Assembly: GCA_015231955.1 (NCBI GenBank)
Contig: JADGAN010000002.1
Coordinates: forward strand, 1 to 64,000
From: Oligoflexia bacterium
GTDB taxonomy: Bacteria > Bdellovibrionota > Bacteriovoracia > Bacteriovoracales > Bacteriovoracaceae
DNA: 64,000 bases
Reading direction: 5' to 3'
The notes under the pieces are model-generated. The model saw nothing but the letters and a program-made list of their open reading frames with translations, was not told where the DNA came from and ran no database searches. Shown piece after piece: positions 1-8,120 of this stretch; positions within the stretch are counted from its first letter, which is position 1, and the number at the start of each line of letters is the position of its first letter. The translations under genes were made by a program, and so were the position numbers.

Positions 1-54
1 TACTTTGATCAATTTAAACTACCAAGATTGTATGATGAACTTAAACCGCGTTGA
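1..54 (+). CDS. Group II intron reverse transcriptase, C-terminal end (partial)
   Basis: The first 17 codons read as the extreme C-terminus of a group II intron-encoded protein (YFDQFKLPRLYDELKPR, then TGA at 52-54). The rest of the gene lies upstream of the window. The identification rests on what follows: the stop codon runs straight into an intron domain V, the arrangement usual in bacterial class C introns, where the reverse transcriptase frame ends at the start of domain V. The encoded protein would act as maturase and reverse transcriptase for intron splicing and mobility. Whether the full protein is intact cannot be judged from here. Confidence 0.75.
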   Translation, partial: YFDQFKLPRLYDELKPR

Positions 55-125
55 ACCGCCTTGGTACGGACCCGTATGCCAGGTGGTGTGGGAGGGAAAG
101 CCCGCGAGGGCCTACCTATCCCGCT
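53..125 (+). ncRNA. Group II intron domains V and VI (3' end of intron)
   Basis: Bases 55-60 (ACCGCC) pair with 82-87 (GGTGGT), and TGG 62-64 with CCA 79-81. A two-base bulge (77-78) follows, then TACG 65-68 pairs with CGTA 73-76. This is the classic domain V hairpin with its dinucleotide bulge. Domain VI follows: GGGA 90-93 pairs with TCCC 119-122, and an inner GCCC/GGGC stem (100-103/108-111) is closed by a GCGA tetraloop, with an unpaired A in the 3' strand (near 114 or 118) as the likely branch point. The exact 3' splice site is uncertain by a few bases. Class C introns usually sit behind transcription terminators. The intron marks the left side of an AT-rich accessory region. Confidence 0.8.
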
Positions 126-390
126 AACTCCAGTTCCTCGCAGGATAGAAGAAATATGTTTCATGCAATGACCCATTGAGTTCTGTTCATTACAGATTTT
201 ACTTACATATTTTAGTGAATGCTAATGTTACGTTACGCCATATCCCTATAATATTTATATAAAATAAAGGACATGATTTATCTGTAGTGCTTTGGCCCCC
301 TTAAACGCCGTAGTAAAATCTCATTCCCACTATAGTCCATGAAATATCAATATATTAGCACGATTTATATCACTCAAGGTGTAGGATTTT

Positions 391-410
391 TGCATACATG
401 TTTGTATGCA
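391..410. promoter_or_regulatory. Perfect 8-bp inverted repeat in the 126-534 leader (operator candidate)
   Basis: The stretch 126-534 between the intron and the first full gene holds no convincing gene. Its clearest feature is TGCATACA, four bases, TGTATGCA (391-398/403-410), a perfect dyad typical of a dimeric regulator site. A TTGACA hexamer sits at 435-440, but no good -10 box lies at normal distance, so a promoter is only suggested. A TATAAT at 247-252 has no matching -35. The dyad lies about 125 bases upstream of the response regulator start at 535 and could control the whole island operon. Confidence 0.4.
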
Positions 411-534
411 TCAAAAATAAGCCCTCTCTTCCTATTGACAATGCACGTTCGGTTAATGCAAAAGAATAGGTCAAAACAATACTAGATCGTAAGAGTCCAA
501 TATCGTATTAAAGAACCGTTGTGGGGGATGGCAA

Positions 535-1950
535 GTGGTTACTAAAATAAAAGTACTTGTTGTAGAAGATATAGAGGTTTTTAGGCAGAACATCGTTAAG
601 CATGTCTCTAGACATGCAAATCCCATTGCTGTTTCCAATTTTGAAGAGGCCAAACGCGCTCTACTAGAGCAGCACTTCGACATGGCATTAATCGACATTA
701 ATCTCAATGGAGAAGATACCGGGTTTGAACTGCTGAAATTGGCAAAGAGAAAGAATATTTTTTCGGTAGTCTTAACCAATTATGATGATAGCGATTATAT
801 TGCTACTGCATATAAGCTTGGTTGCAACCTTTTTTTAACCAAGGATCAATGTGAAGTAGTTATTGAACATGTAATAAAAGGGCGTATTAGCGAAGAATTA
901 GCAAAAGCTGCCACTCCCAATGCAACTTTTGAGCAGATGGATATTTTCAAAGAAAATTATATATCCATAAACAAACTAATCACCACAGAGATTAATTTAC
1001 TTAAGGCCCGCATGTTTGATAAGCGGCCAATATTCCTTATAGGTGAGACAGGAGTTGGCAAAAATTTACTTGGACAGCTGATTCATCAATCACTCTATCC
1101 TAATAATAATAACTATACCGTATTTAAATGCTCACAGTACTCAGAAAAGGATGTAGATAGTACTCTTTTTGGGAAGATAACTGGCATTGAAAACGGAGTG
1201 GTTGCTTACGATAAAGGTTTGCTTGAACTGGCCCAAAATGGAACTCTTTATATTGAGGAAATAGGCGCCTTAAGTTTATCAGTGCAAAAAAAATTAGCGA
1301 AGGCCTTAGAGGAAAAGTGTTTTATCCCTCAAGGTGCTAGCGAATATAATGCCATAACTCCTATCTCAATTGATTTTCAGTTAATTGCTAGTACTTCTGA
1401 CAATATCTATAAAAAAATAGAAGAAAATCTTTTCTTGGCATCTTTGTTACAGAGGATACACACCATCACACTGGAAATTCCACCGCTAAGGAAAAGAATA
1501 GAAGATGTTAAGTTGCTAATTGAACATTATTTTAGAAACGGTATAGATGGAACAGATATCAATAATATTTCGCTTGGGTCCAGCGCTATTGAGGCCCTTT
1601 GCAGATATGATTTTCCTGGTAATGTTAAAGAGTTAAAGACAATTTTGTTATCCCTTTCATTAAAGAAATTCGGAAATCTTTCTGTAGAAGATTTACCCAA
1701 AAGTCTGCTGCATGTTTATAGGATATATACATCATTTAATGACAGCAGCCGCTTTGCAACTGATGACCAAGTTAAATACATAAAAAAAGTTGGATTCAGA
1801 AAATTCGTGGACAAATTAGAATCTGAGGTGGTCAAAGATTTTATTAAAAAACATGGGCATGCGGAGAAAGCATACAAGGAACTTCGTATAAATAGACATA
1901 AATATTATAAGATAATCAGGATGCTCGGTGAGGAGGCAAAATTATCATGA
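535..1950 (+). CDS. Response regulator, REC plus AAA+ (NtrC-like with degenerate GAFTGA) plus helix-turn-helix
   Basis: This 471-aa cytoplasmic regulator starts with GTG behind a G-rich RBS. Residues 1-120 form a receiver domain with the acidic pair VVED, phospho-acceptor Asp in LIDINL and the Lys in FLTKD. An AAA+ domain follows, with Walker A (GETGVGKN), Walker B-like LYIEEI, an arginine-finger region and the conserved FPGNVKEL. The C-terminus (HGHAEKAYKELRINRHKYYKII) resembles a Fis-type DNA-binding helix-turn-helix. The oddity is the loop that should read GAFTGA to touch sigma-54: here it reads GIENGV. The protein may therefore regulate without sigma-54, as known for some NtrC-family members such as TyrR. 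Its natural input is the hybrid kinase at 8107 or the phosphotransfer-like protein at 1947. Confidence 0.85.
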   Translation: MVTKIKVLVVEDIEVFRQNIVKHVSRHANPIAVSNFEEAKRALLEQHFDMALIDINLNGEDTGFELLKLAKRKNIFSVVLTNYDDSDYIATAYKLGCNLFLTKDQCEVVIEHVIKGRISEELAKAATPNATFEQMDIFKENYISINKLITTEINLLKARMFDKRPIFLIGETGVGKNLLGQLIHQSLYPNNNNYTVFKCSQYSEKDVDSTLFGKITGIENGVVAYDKGLLELAQNGTLYIEEIGALSLSVQKKLAKALEEKCFIPQGASEYNAITPISIDFQLIASTSDNIYKKIEENLFLASLLQRIHTITLEIPPLRKRIEDVKLLIEHYFRNGIDGTDINNISLGSSAIEALCRYDFPGNVKELKTILLSLSLKKFGNLSVEDLPKSLLHVYRIYTSFNDSSRFATDDQVKYIKKVGFRKFVDKLESEVVKDFIKKHGHAEKAYKELRINRHKYYKIIRMLGEEAKLS

Positions 1951-2168
1951 CAGGATCTAATATGGATAATAACAAGGCAATGGAAACTCGAACACTTAGG
2001 CATGATTTGAAAAACAGTTTGCAAGTTGCAAAAATTTTATTTGTGACTATTGAGAATCAAATAAAAGAAGGTGTGTCACTAGATAGCAATCAATTAGATG
2101 ATATGAGTAAAAATCTATCTTTAATGAATGCAAAATGGGAAGAGTTAAAAAATATAATAGTTAAATAG
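1947..2168 (+). CDS. Small orphan DHp (histidine phosphotransfer-like) protein
   Basis: The gene encodes 73 aa and overlaps the regulator stop by four bases (ATGA), so it is probably translationally coupled. An AGGAGG-like site lies 11 bases upstream, and an in-frame ATG at 1962 is an alternative start. The segment RHDLKNSLQVAKI looks like the H-box of a histidine kinase dimerisation domain, where H is phosphorylated. A second amphipathic helix (LDDMSKNLSLMNAKWEELKNI) would complete a two-helix hairpin. No ATP-binding domain follows. By analogy with Spo0B-type or Hpt proteins it could relay phosphate between the hybrid kinase and the neighbouring regulator, or titrate the regulator. The assignment rests on motif reading only. 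Confidence 0.6.
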   Translation: MTGSNMDNNKAMETRTLRHDLKNSLQVAKILFVTIENQIKEGVSLDSNQLDDMSKNLSLMNAKWEELKNIIVK

Positions 2169-2231
2169 ATAAAATAATTAGTAATCACATGAAGATGAAA
2201 TATTAAGTTTATAGAAATTTCTGGGACAGCA

Positions 2232-3425
2232 ATGGGAACACAGTTTTCAAAACATTTTTATATAGTCTGTTTGTTTTTTTTGGTATCTACAGTATTCTCA
2301 TTCATTAACCCTTTAATGATTCCAATATTGGTAGCAAATGGTAGCCAAAGTGCGCAAACGGCATCAATAATTCAAACGATAGCTTTTTTATGTGCAGGCA
2401 TATTTCAACCAATTTTAGGTAGGATGATAGACAGCAAACAGTTTAAACTAGCATCCTTTTCAATTGCAGCATGCATCCTATTCGGCTTAGGAAGTTTTTG
2501 CATAGGTAACCCAATGTTTATCACAATGGGAATGGTCTTTTTTTCGATTGGTTTTGTGTCCCTCTTCACAATGACTATATTTTGCTTGGTTGGTTGTGTA
2601 CATGAAAGCAAAAGAACCAAAGCTTTTACCATTGTCTACATGATTTTAAACATTGGTGGGGCAATTTCTGGTCTAATTGCATATCTGTTTATGGGTAAGT
2701 TCAAGCAACAATTGATCGCCATTGATTTAATTACCACTATACTTGCCACCTTAGTTATTTTTTTAACGATACATCTATCAATAAAAAATAATAATTTTAA
2801 CTATACATTCAAAAAAGAAAAGATTTCCTTTCGAGATGATATTATTCCTAAATGGCATCTGTTTTTGGGATTAATTTTCTTGCAAATACCCATGTTTTCT
2901 CATGTATCAATTTTTCCTTTATATTTTAGTGAAAAAGGGCTTGATGCACAGAAGCTTACTTCACTGATATTCATCGTTAATACTGCGTTTATCATTGTAT
3001 GTGCACCAATTGTATCAAAAATATTTGAAAAGATGGGAATATCGAAGACCTTTTTTATTGGCATGTTTTTTCTGGCAATCGGACAGGCGATCTTTCCTAC
3101 TTTTTTAAATAATTTTGGAATATTTTCTTCCACAGTTTTATGGACTATTGGTGAATTAATAATTTTACCTAAAATTGTAGTATTCATCTACTCCATTGTT
3201 GGCGAAGACAAAAAGGGATTGGCCTCAGGAATAAATACGGGACTGTTATCAATAGCGAAAGTGATGAATCCGCTATTCGGATTGCTGGTACTCAAATCAA
3301 ATGTAGTGGCCATATCACTGTTGCTTTTTGCTATTCCTATAATTGGATACGCATTAACATCACTAGATTATATTTTTAAAACAAAACGCACAATTACAAC
3401 AGCAACCTGTGTTGCCAGTGAATAG
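2232..3425 (+). CDS. MFS transporter, 12 membrane segments (candidate peptide exporter)
   Basis: This 397-aa protein is made almost wholly of hydrophobic helices in two halves of about six, with a polar loop near residues 190-205 (KNNNFNYTFKKEKISFRDD). GRMIDSKQFK at residues 59-68 is the usual MFS loop 2-3 motif. It belongs to the sugar-efflux/multidrug group of the major facilitator superfamily by overall look. The RBS is weak. It lies directly before the 25-aa peptide gene, and a strong hairpin separates the two. In this context it is the only transporter candidate for moving the peptide product across the inner membrane. The substrate is inferred, not shown. Confidence 0.8.
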   Translation: MGTQFSKHFYIVCLFFLVSTVFSFINPLMIPILVANGSQSAQTASIIQTIAFLCAGIFQPILGRMIDSKQFKLASFSIAACILFGLGSFCIGNPMFITMGMVFFSIGFVSLFTMTIFCLVGCVHESKRTKAFTIVYMILNIGGAISGLIAYLFMGKFKQQLIAIDLITTILATLVIFLTIHLSIKNNNFNYTFKKEKISFRDDIIPKWHLFLGLIFLQIPMFSHVSIFPLYFSEKGLDAQKLTSLIFIVNTAFIIVCAPIVSKIFEKMGISKTFFIGMFFLAIGQAIFPTFLNNFGIFSSTVLWTIGELIILPKIVVFIYSIVGEDKKGLASGINTGLLSIAKVMNPLFGLLVLKSNVVAISLLLFAIPIIGYALTSLDYIFKTKRTITTATCVASE

Positions 3426-3432
3426 TGAGTGG

Positions 3433-3460
3433 AAAATATTCTCGATTAAGAGAATATTTT
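3433..3460 (+). terminator. Perfect 11-bp hairpin after the MFS gene
   Basis: AAAATATTCTC (3433-3443), a six-base loop and GAGAATATTTT (3450-3460) form a perfect stem ending in T residues. It lies eight bases past the MFS stop and 27 bases before the peptide gene. It could be an intrinsic terminator or attenuator that uncouples the peptide gene from the regulator and transporter genes. The T tract after the stem is short, so termination may be partial. Confidence 0.55.
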
Positions 3461-3486
3461 TATAAAAACCCAAAAAGGAGAAGAGC

Positions 3487-3564
3487 ATGAAAATCATTCC
3501 TTCGAACAAAAGTAATTCTAGCGCTTATGCCGCAATGAATCCGCTTTCTCGTCCAAGAATGTAA
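3487..3564 (+). CDS. Short peptide gene, candidate RiPP or pheromone precursor (25 aa)
   Basis: A 25-codon frame starts at an ATG with an excellent ribosome binding site (AAGGAG 3475-3480, six-base spacing). It begins MKIIPSNKSN and ends MNPLSRPRM. It has five serines and no cysteine or threonine, with a basic, proline-rich C-terminal stretch. No relative is known to me. Support comes from context: it is bracketed by a hairpin on each side and precedes a YcaO enzyme, a peptidase and a peptide-binding receptor. A leader-core split near Ala-Ala (residues 15-16) is possible, giving a nine-residue core. Serines could be substrates for azoline formation, or the backbone for thioamide or amidine formation. 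The frame is very short, so chance cannot be excluded. Confidence 0.6.
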   Translation: MKIIPSNKSNSSAYAAMNPLSRPRM

Positions 3565-3576
3565 CAGAGAAGCGGA

Positions 3577-3614
3577 AGCTGCCATTTCGCTCTCATAGGG
3601 AGTAAGTGGCAGCT
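3577..3614 (+). promoter_or_regulatory. Stem-loop between peptide gene and YcaO gene (attenuator or 3' stabiliser)
   Basis: AGCTGCCATTT (3577-3587) pairs with AAGTGGCAGCT (3604-3614) over 11 positions with a single U-G wobble. A short inner CTC/GAG stem lies inside the loop. It starts 13 bases after the peptide stop and lacks a U tract. Stem-loops at this place are common in peptide gene clusters, where they raise the amount of precursor message relative to the enzyme genes. Confidence 0.5.
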
Positions 3615-3677
3615 ATCTAGCTAACGTATGCCTTAAATTTAGGAAAAAAGGTAAGTATTATACAGGAGAAATAGCTA

Positions 3678-5537
3678 ATGTTGCGACAAACGAGATCTTA
3701 TAAGGAAGATACACCTTTAAACACAGTTCATAAACTCAGAGGAATCTTACATGACATTGGCATGTATGTTTATGAAAGTGAATGGTACAATCCTTATAAC
3801 AATATTTACTCTGTACGTTTGAGCACAGAAGAAAAAATCTTGTTTGGAACTAATGGCAAGGGTACCAGTAGACAATTTGCTCTTGCTAGTGCTTATGCTG
3901 AGTTTATGGAGAGGTTGCAAAATGGTCTTTTTCATAACATGCCAGCATGTTTATATAACCGAATAAAAGATAAGTGTGGGTTTAATTTTTATCCAGATGA
4001 AGTTCTCTTGGATGCCAACCAAATTGCCCTATTACCTGCTATTGTTTTAAAAGATATTTTTAATGTGAGTGATGAGAACTTAGTATCAAAAATTACCGCA
4101 TATTTTTCTCAATTGGAAAATGAGTCGTGCCCTGGAAAATGTGTTGGTGTTCCTTACTATAACATAAAGAGTGGTGAGATAATTCATCTCCCTTTAAATC
4201 AAATTTTAGAGACGACTGGTTCAAATGGCATGTGCGCCGGTAATACAGAATATGAGGCGGTTTTTCAAGGGCTGTGTGAAATTCTTGAACGTTATGCTGC
4301 AAGTGAGATATTTTATAACAAATTATGTCCTCCAACATTGCCAAGAGAATATTGGGAGCATTGTACTGAAGAGTGCTCAATTATAGATGAAATTGAAGCT
4401 ACTGGTGAATATAAGGTCGTAGTAAAAGATTTTTCAATTGGTAAAAAGCTGCCAGTTTTGGCAGCAATATTAATAGATAAAATGGCCAATACTTATAGGA
4501 TAAAAGTTGGCAGTGATACCTCTTTTAAAGCAGCACTTGGTCGCTGCCTAACAGAGATGTATCAGGGAATAAAATGCAACTCTGAATTCCGAAAAGAGTT
4601 TTTCAAGATCCCTACAAACGAACTGGAAATGTTTATCCATGATGATACCAAATCACAAAAATCCAGAAGTGAAGAGTTTACTAACTTCAATATTGACGGT
4701 CGAGGTCAATTTCCTATGGCTCTTTTCGGAGAAGATCCAGATTACTCAATAGATATTAACTGTTTTACTATCGGCGCTTCATTTAGAGATGAAGTCTGCA
4801 ATATTATAAATTTAATAAAAAATTTGAATTTTGATGTTTATATAAGAAATGTCTCTTTTCTTGGATTTCCATCATTTCATATCTATGTACCAGGAATGTC
4901 ATCGTTAGGTGTGAAAAAAGTATTTGATAACAATAGTGGCGATACCTACACGCAAATAAATTTTTCAAAAATTCGGAAAATATTATATGACTTCGATGCC
5001 AATGCCACTAAAGATCTTATGTGTCTTGCAGAGGAACTACAAAAAGTTAATTATAAAAGTACCATGGCACAAATACTATTGCTGGATGTGAAAAAAACTT
5101 GTGAATGGCATCATATGACAGTGGCACTTTTTTTATCGCTGCTATGGCAACATTTAGGCAATTTTTCAAAAGCAAAACATTTTCTAGAAATACATGTTGC
5201 TGCTAAAACACATGATAACGACTATTACCAGGTAGCGATTGCATATTTACAGATACGACAAACTACCGCTGATGTTAAACATATTCATAATCATTTAACA
5301 CTGCTTGGATATGATAATGAGTTAATAATTGAAATAACCAGAGACTTAAGTAGCAGCGAGGGTAAATTTAAATATATTCGTTTTCCTAAATGTCCCAATT
5401 GTGAAGCATGCTCTTTACGTGGAGAGTGTATTCAAGAGAAAAAAATAGAACACATAATGGCCATGTACTCTAAATTCAATAAGAAGATTCTACCTGTGAA
5501 TTTTATAAATATTAACGCAGATTATACAGCAATTTAA
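3678..5537 (+). CDS. YcaO-domain protein with TPR-like region and C-terminal Cys4 cluster
   Basis: YcaO enzymes use ATP to activate amide backbones, making azolines, thioamides or amidines in peptides. This 619-aa protein follows E. coli YcaO along its length as I remember it: FGTNGKGTSRQFALASAYAEFMERL near residues 55-80, the ATP-site block TGSNGMCAGNTEYEA...EILER (residues 180-205), and a helical TPR-like part around 470-560. It lacks the PxPxP C-terminus of azoline-forming YcaO enzymes. Instead it ends with four cysteines (C572, C575, C578, C584) spaced CX2CX2CX5C, a likely zinc or iron-sulfur site absent from E. coli YcaO. The RBS AGGAG is present. Its place after a tiny peptide gene argues for a peptide substrate, but E. 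coli-type YcaO proteins have no settled peptide substrate. Confidence 0.85.
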   Translation: MLRQTRSYKEDTPLNTVHKLRGILHDIGMYVYESEWYNPYNNIYSVRLSTEEKILFGTNGKGTSRQFALASAYAEFMERLQNGLFHNMPACLYNRIKDKCGFNFYPDEVLLDANQIALLPAIVLKDIFNVSDENLVSKITAYFSQLENESCPGKCVGVPYYNIKSGEIIHLPLNQILETTGSNGMCAGNTEYEAVFQGLCEILERYAASEIFYNKLCPPTLPREYWEHCTEECSIIDEIEATGEYKVVVKDFSIGKKLPVLAAILIDKMANTYRIKVGSDTSFKAALGRCLTEMYQGIKCNSEFRKEFFKIPTNELEMFIHDDTKSQKSRSEEFTNFNIDGRGQFPMALFGEDPDYSIDINCFTIGASFRDEVCNIINLIKNLNFDVYIRNVSFLGFPSFHIYVPGMSSLGVKKVFDNNSGDTYTQINFSKIRKILYDFDANATKDLMCLAEELQKVNYKSTMAQILLLDVKKTCEWHHMTVALFLSLLWQHLGNFSKAKHFLEIHVAAKTHDNDYYQVAIAYLQIRQTTADVKHIHNHLTLLGYDNELIIEITRDLSSSEGKFKYIRFPKCPNCEACSLRGECIQEKKIEHIMAMYSKFNKKILPVNFININADYTAI

Positions 5538-5574
5538 AGATCATAATAACCAATAATGAGAGGGAACTTATTTT

Positions 5575-6645
5575 ATGAATATTGAAAAATTGTTAACTGA
5601 TGTTTTTAATCCTCAAGCAAATGATGTAGCAGTTGTATTATGTGATATCCCTCATACCAATATTGAAGATAATTCTAAGTGGTATGAGAGGCGTATAATG
5701 GCCCAAGAGTGGAGAGAGGCATTTATCTCTTTAAGTCAAAAAATCGGGTTCAAGGTATTACCGTTAATTGAATTCCCTGCATCAGGTGCTCATAGTAAAA
5801 ACGTTCCGATGGAATTAGGTACTCCTCGTTCAATAGATAGTGCATTTGCTCAATCAACATTGGCAGTAGCATTAACCGAATTCTCCATAACACCTTTGCT
5901 AATGAATTACTCCAAACAACGTAAGAATTTTAGATCAGCATCTCTACCTATTGTTGAAAAGAGAATGGAAAAAACAGCTTTAGCTGCTGACTACAAGGAA
6001 GTATACAGGAGATGCTTGGTGGTTGAAGAGCTAATGAAAAACATAAAAGGTGCAAATGTAAAATTCTCAACAGGCCATGATTGCTATTTTGATTTAAGAT
6101 TTAGAACTGTTCGCAAAGACTCCGGGAGACTACATCAAGGAGACTCTCCTGAATTCCCATTTATGAATTTACCCAGTGGGGAAGTATATATGGTTCCTTA
6201 CGAAGGAGAGAAAGATTGCAAATCTGAAACCGCCGGTCTTATTCCTGCATTTATCAACAATGAATCTGTCGTGTTAAAAATAGCAGCGAACAAAATTGTT
6301 GAGGTTAGCGACTTTGAAACTAGTGCCGAAAATTGCAGGAATCTATTTGCACAAGATCCTGCCAGAAGGAATATTGCAGAATTTGCGATAGGGTGCAATC
6401 CTTGGGCAGTAGTTACTGGCAATATCCTAGAAGATGAAAAAGCAGGGTTTCATTGGGCATTCGGAAGAAGTGAACATATTGGCGGTATTATTAAACCAAG
6501 TGACTTTATTTCATCTGAAAATGTATTGCACGTGGATGTAGTTTACGCAAAAGATAGTAAATATCAGGTAGACTTCTTAGAGTTCATTTATGATGACAAT
6601 AGTAAAAAGAACATTATCGAAAATCGGGAATATCTAATTTTTTAA
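5575..6645 (+). CDS. M29-like (AmpS/PepS type) metallo-aminopeptidase
   Basis: The protein has 356 aa, cytoplasmic, with no signal peptide. It shows the marks of the M29 family: NLPSGEVYMVPYEGE (conserved NLPxGEV), then RRNIAEFAIGCNPWAVVTGNILEDEKAGFHWAFG and a terminal HVDVVY, which carry the Glu, His and Asp metal ligands. The N-terminal third also fits the family. M29 enzymes remove N-terminal residues using two metal ions. It follows the YcaO gene by 37 bases in the same direction, so one transcript is likely. In this setting it could trim the leader of the modified peptide after an endopeptidase cut, or degrade the peptide signal. No peptidase with a clear endoproteolytic fold is in the cluster. 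Confidence 0.75.
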   Translation: MNIEKLLTDVFNPQANDVAVVLCDIPHTNIEDNSKWYERRIMAQEWREAFISLSQKIGFKVLPLIEFPASGAHSKNVPMELGTPRSIDSAFAQSTLAVALTEFSITPLLMNYSKQRKNFRSASLPIVEKRMEKTALAADYKEVYRRCLVVEELMKNIKGANVKFSTGHDCYFDLRFRTVRKDSGRLHQGDSPEFPFMNLPSGEVYMVPYEGEKDCKSETAGLIPAFINNESVVLKIAANKIVEVSDFETSAENCRNLFAQDPARRNIAEFAIGCNPWAVVTGNILEDEKAGFHWAFGRSEHIGGIIKPSDFISSENVLHVDVVYAKDSKYQVDFLEFIYDDNSKKNIIENREYLIF

Positions 6646-6674
6646 TTTTTTATTTTTTTATAGGATTTAAAGCT

Positions 6675-8120
6675 ATGAACATAATTTTGAAAAAAATGCT
6701 ACTAACATGTATGGTTTTATCTACCATATTCGTATTCGAAATTTGCAATGCAGAAACTCTTCGGATAAATATTGAAAAATGGCCTTCAGGGCTAGACTTC
6801 GTGAATGGTCTTACCCTAGAGTCAATTGTTATCGGCAATCAAGTTTATGATACATTATTAAAAAAACTCCCATCTGGAGAAATCATTCCAGAACTAGCAG
6901 AGTCATGGGATTACGAGGAGGGGCATAAGGCAATAAGGTTCAAATTAAAAAAAGGTATCTACTTTTCTGATGGAGTTAAATTAAATACTGAGCATATAAG
7001 GTTTATATTCAATAAATATAATAAGCTTAAATTGAAAAAATCAAAGGATACTATCCAGGCCATTGCTCGTTTTGAAAAAATAAATGAGCTAGAGTTTATT
7101 ATTAGATTAGAGCATGAAGATTCCAAGTTTTTAGATAGGTTAACTGATCCTGAAAATATTGTTGCCAGAAGCACAAAAGGAATGCCTTGCGCAATAGGAA
7201 CAGGAGCATACTACATAAGCAATGTTCAAGAAAAAGAAGGAGTAATTATATTAAGTAGGAACCAATACTCAAACATTCCTACTGATTTTTCTACTATAAT
7301 ATTTACTACCAAGAAAACTTCCGATGCAGATATTTCATTTGTTAAACCTAACTCTGATAGTAAGCTGATTGCTCAAAATTATTTTGACACTGAAGTACAC
7401 TATTTAGGAATATTTTCAGATCATCCAGACTATAAGGATCTGAATAAGAGATTATATTTAATCTCATTTTTAACAGAGGATGTACTCAAATCAAGCGAAG
7501 AGGTACATAAATATAAAATAGGAGGTATTATCCCATATGGCCAGTTTGGGCATTCTCAAGATGCTCTATTACCCATAGGCAAGTCACAAAAGATCCATTT
7601 CCCCTCTCCTATAGAAGTTGTTTATTATGCCGATTTTCATCAAAAGATAGCAACAGCATACTGTGATAACTTAAAGAAAAATGGACTGATTTGTAATTTA
7701 CAAAAGATAACTGCTGATGAGTATTTAAAAAAAACAGAGAAAGGAGAGTTACAGGTATACTTTATGAGGCAGAAGTCTACGGGATTTAGCTCAGAGGATA
7801 TATTAAGCTTTTTCACAACTGATAGTATTTTTAACTTTTCTTTCTATCATGACAGCAAAAATCCATTGGCAAAAAAATTAAACAAACTATTTCTTAGCAT
7901 CATTAAAATTCCATTTACGGATCAAGAGCTATTAAAAAAGTATTATATACAAATGGATGAAACTATTATTGCCAATGGATTGGCAAAACCATTTAGATAT
8001 GGCGGGGAAAAATCCGTCTGGCATACTAAAAAAATTATCCTACCCAGAATAGGTACAAATGGCCCATTTGGCATGATGCTCAATGAAGTAAAGCTAGCGA
8101 GGGAAAATGAAAAACGATAG
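6675..8120 (+). CDS. Periplasmic peptide-binding protein (ABC family 5), likely kinase co-receptor
   Basis: This 481-aa protein has a cleavable signal peptide (hydrophobic stretch about residues 8-22, cleavage near CNA-E). The mature part is typical of family 5 binding proteins for oligopeptides and related ligands: ANQVYDTLL-like start, GEIIPELAESWDYEEGHKAIRFKLKKGIYFSDGVKL and the later GTGAYYI. No ABC permease or ATPase gene is nearby. Instead the gene overlaps the start of a membrane histidine kinase by 14 bases. This pairing recalls binding proteins that sense a ligand for a kinase (LuxP-LuxQ is the classic case). I infer that it binds the peptide product of this cluster in the periplasm and presents it to the kinase. 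Confidence 0.85.
   Translation: MNIILKKMLLTCMVLSTIFVFEICNAETLRINIEKWPSGLDFVNGLTLESIVIGNQVYDTLLKKLPSGEIIPELAESWDYEEGHKAIRFKLKKGIYFSDGVKLNTEHIRFIFNKYNKLKLKKSKDTIQAIARFEKINELEFIIRLEHEDSKFLDRLTDPENIVARSTKGMPCAIGTGAYYISNVQEKEGVIILSRNQYSNIPTDFSTIIFTTKKTSDADISFVKPNSDSKLIAQNYFDTEVHYLGIFSDHPDYKDLNKRLYLISFLTEDVLKSSEEVHKYKIGGIIPYGQFGHSQDALLPIGKSQKIHFPSPIEVVYYADFHQKIATAYCDNLKKNGLICNLQKITADEYLKKTEKGELQVYFMRQKSTGFSSEDILSFFTTDSIFNFSFYHDSKNPLAKKLNKLFLSIIKIPFTDQELLKKYYIQMDETIIANGLAKPFRYGGEKSVWHTKKIILPRIGTNGPFGMMLNEVKLARENEKR

Noticed and set aside
126-534. A small gene or RNA in the leader after the group II intron
   Set aside because: Only very short frames without RBS; TATAAT 247-252 lacks a -35 box. Only the dyad at 391-410 was kept.
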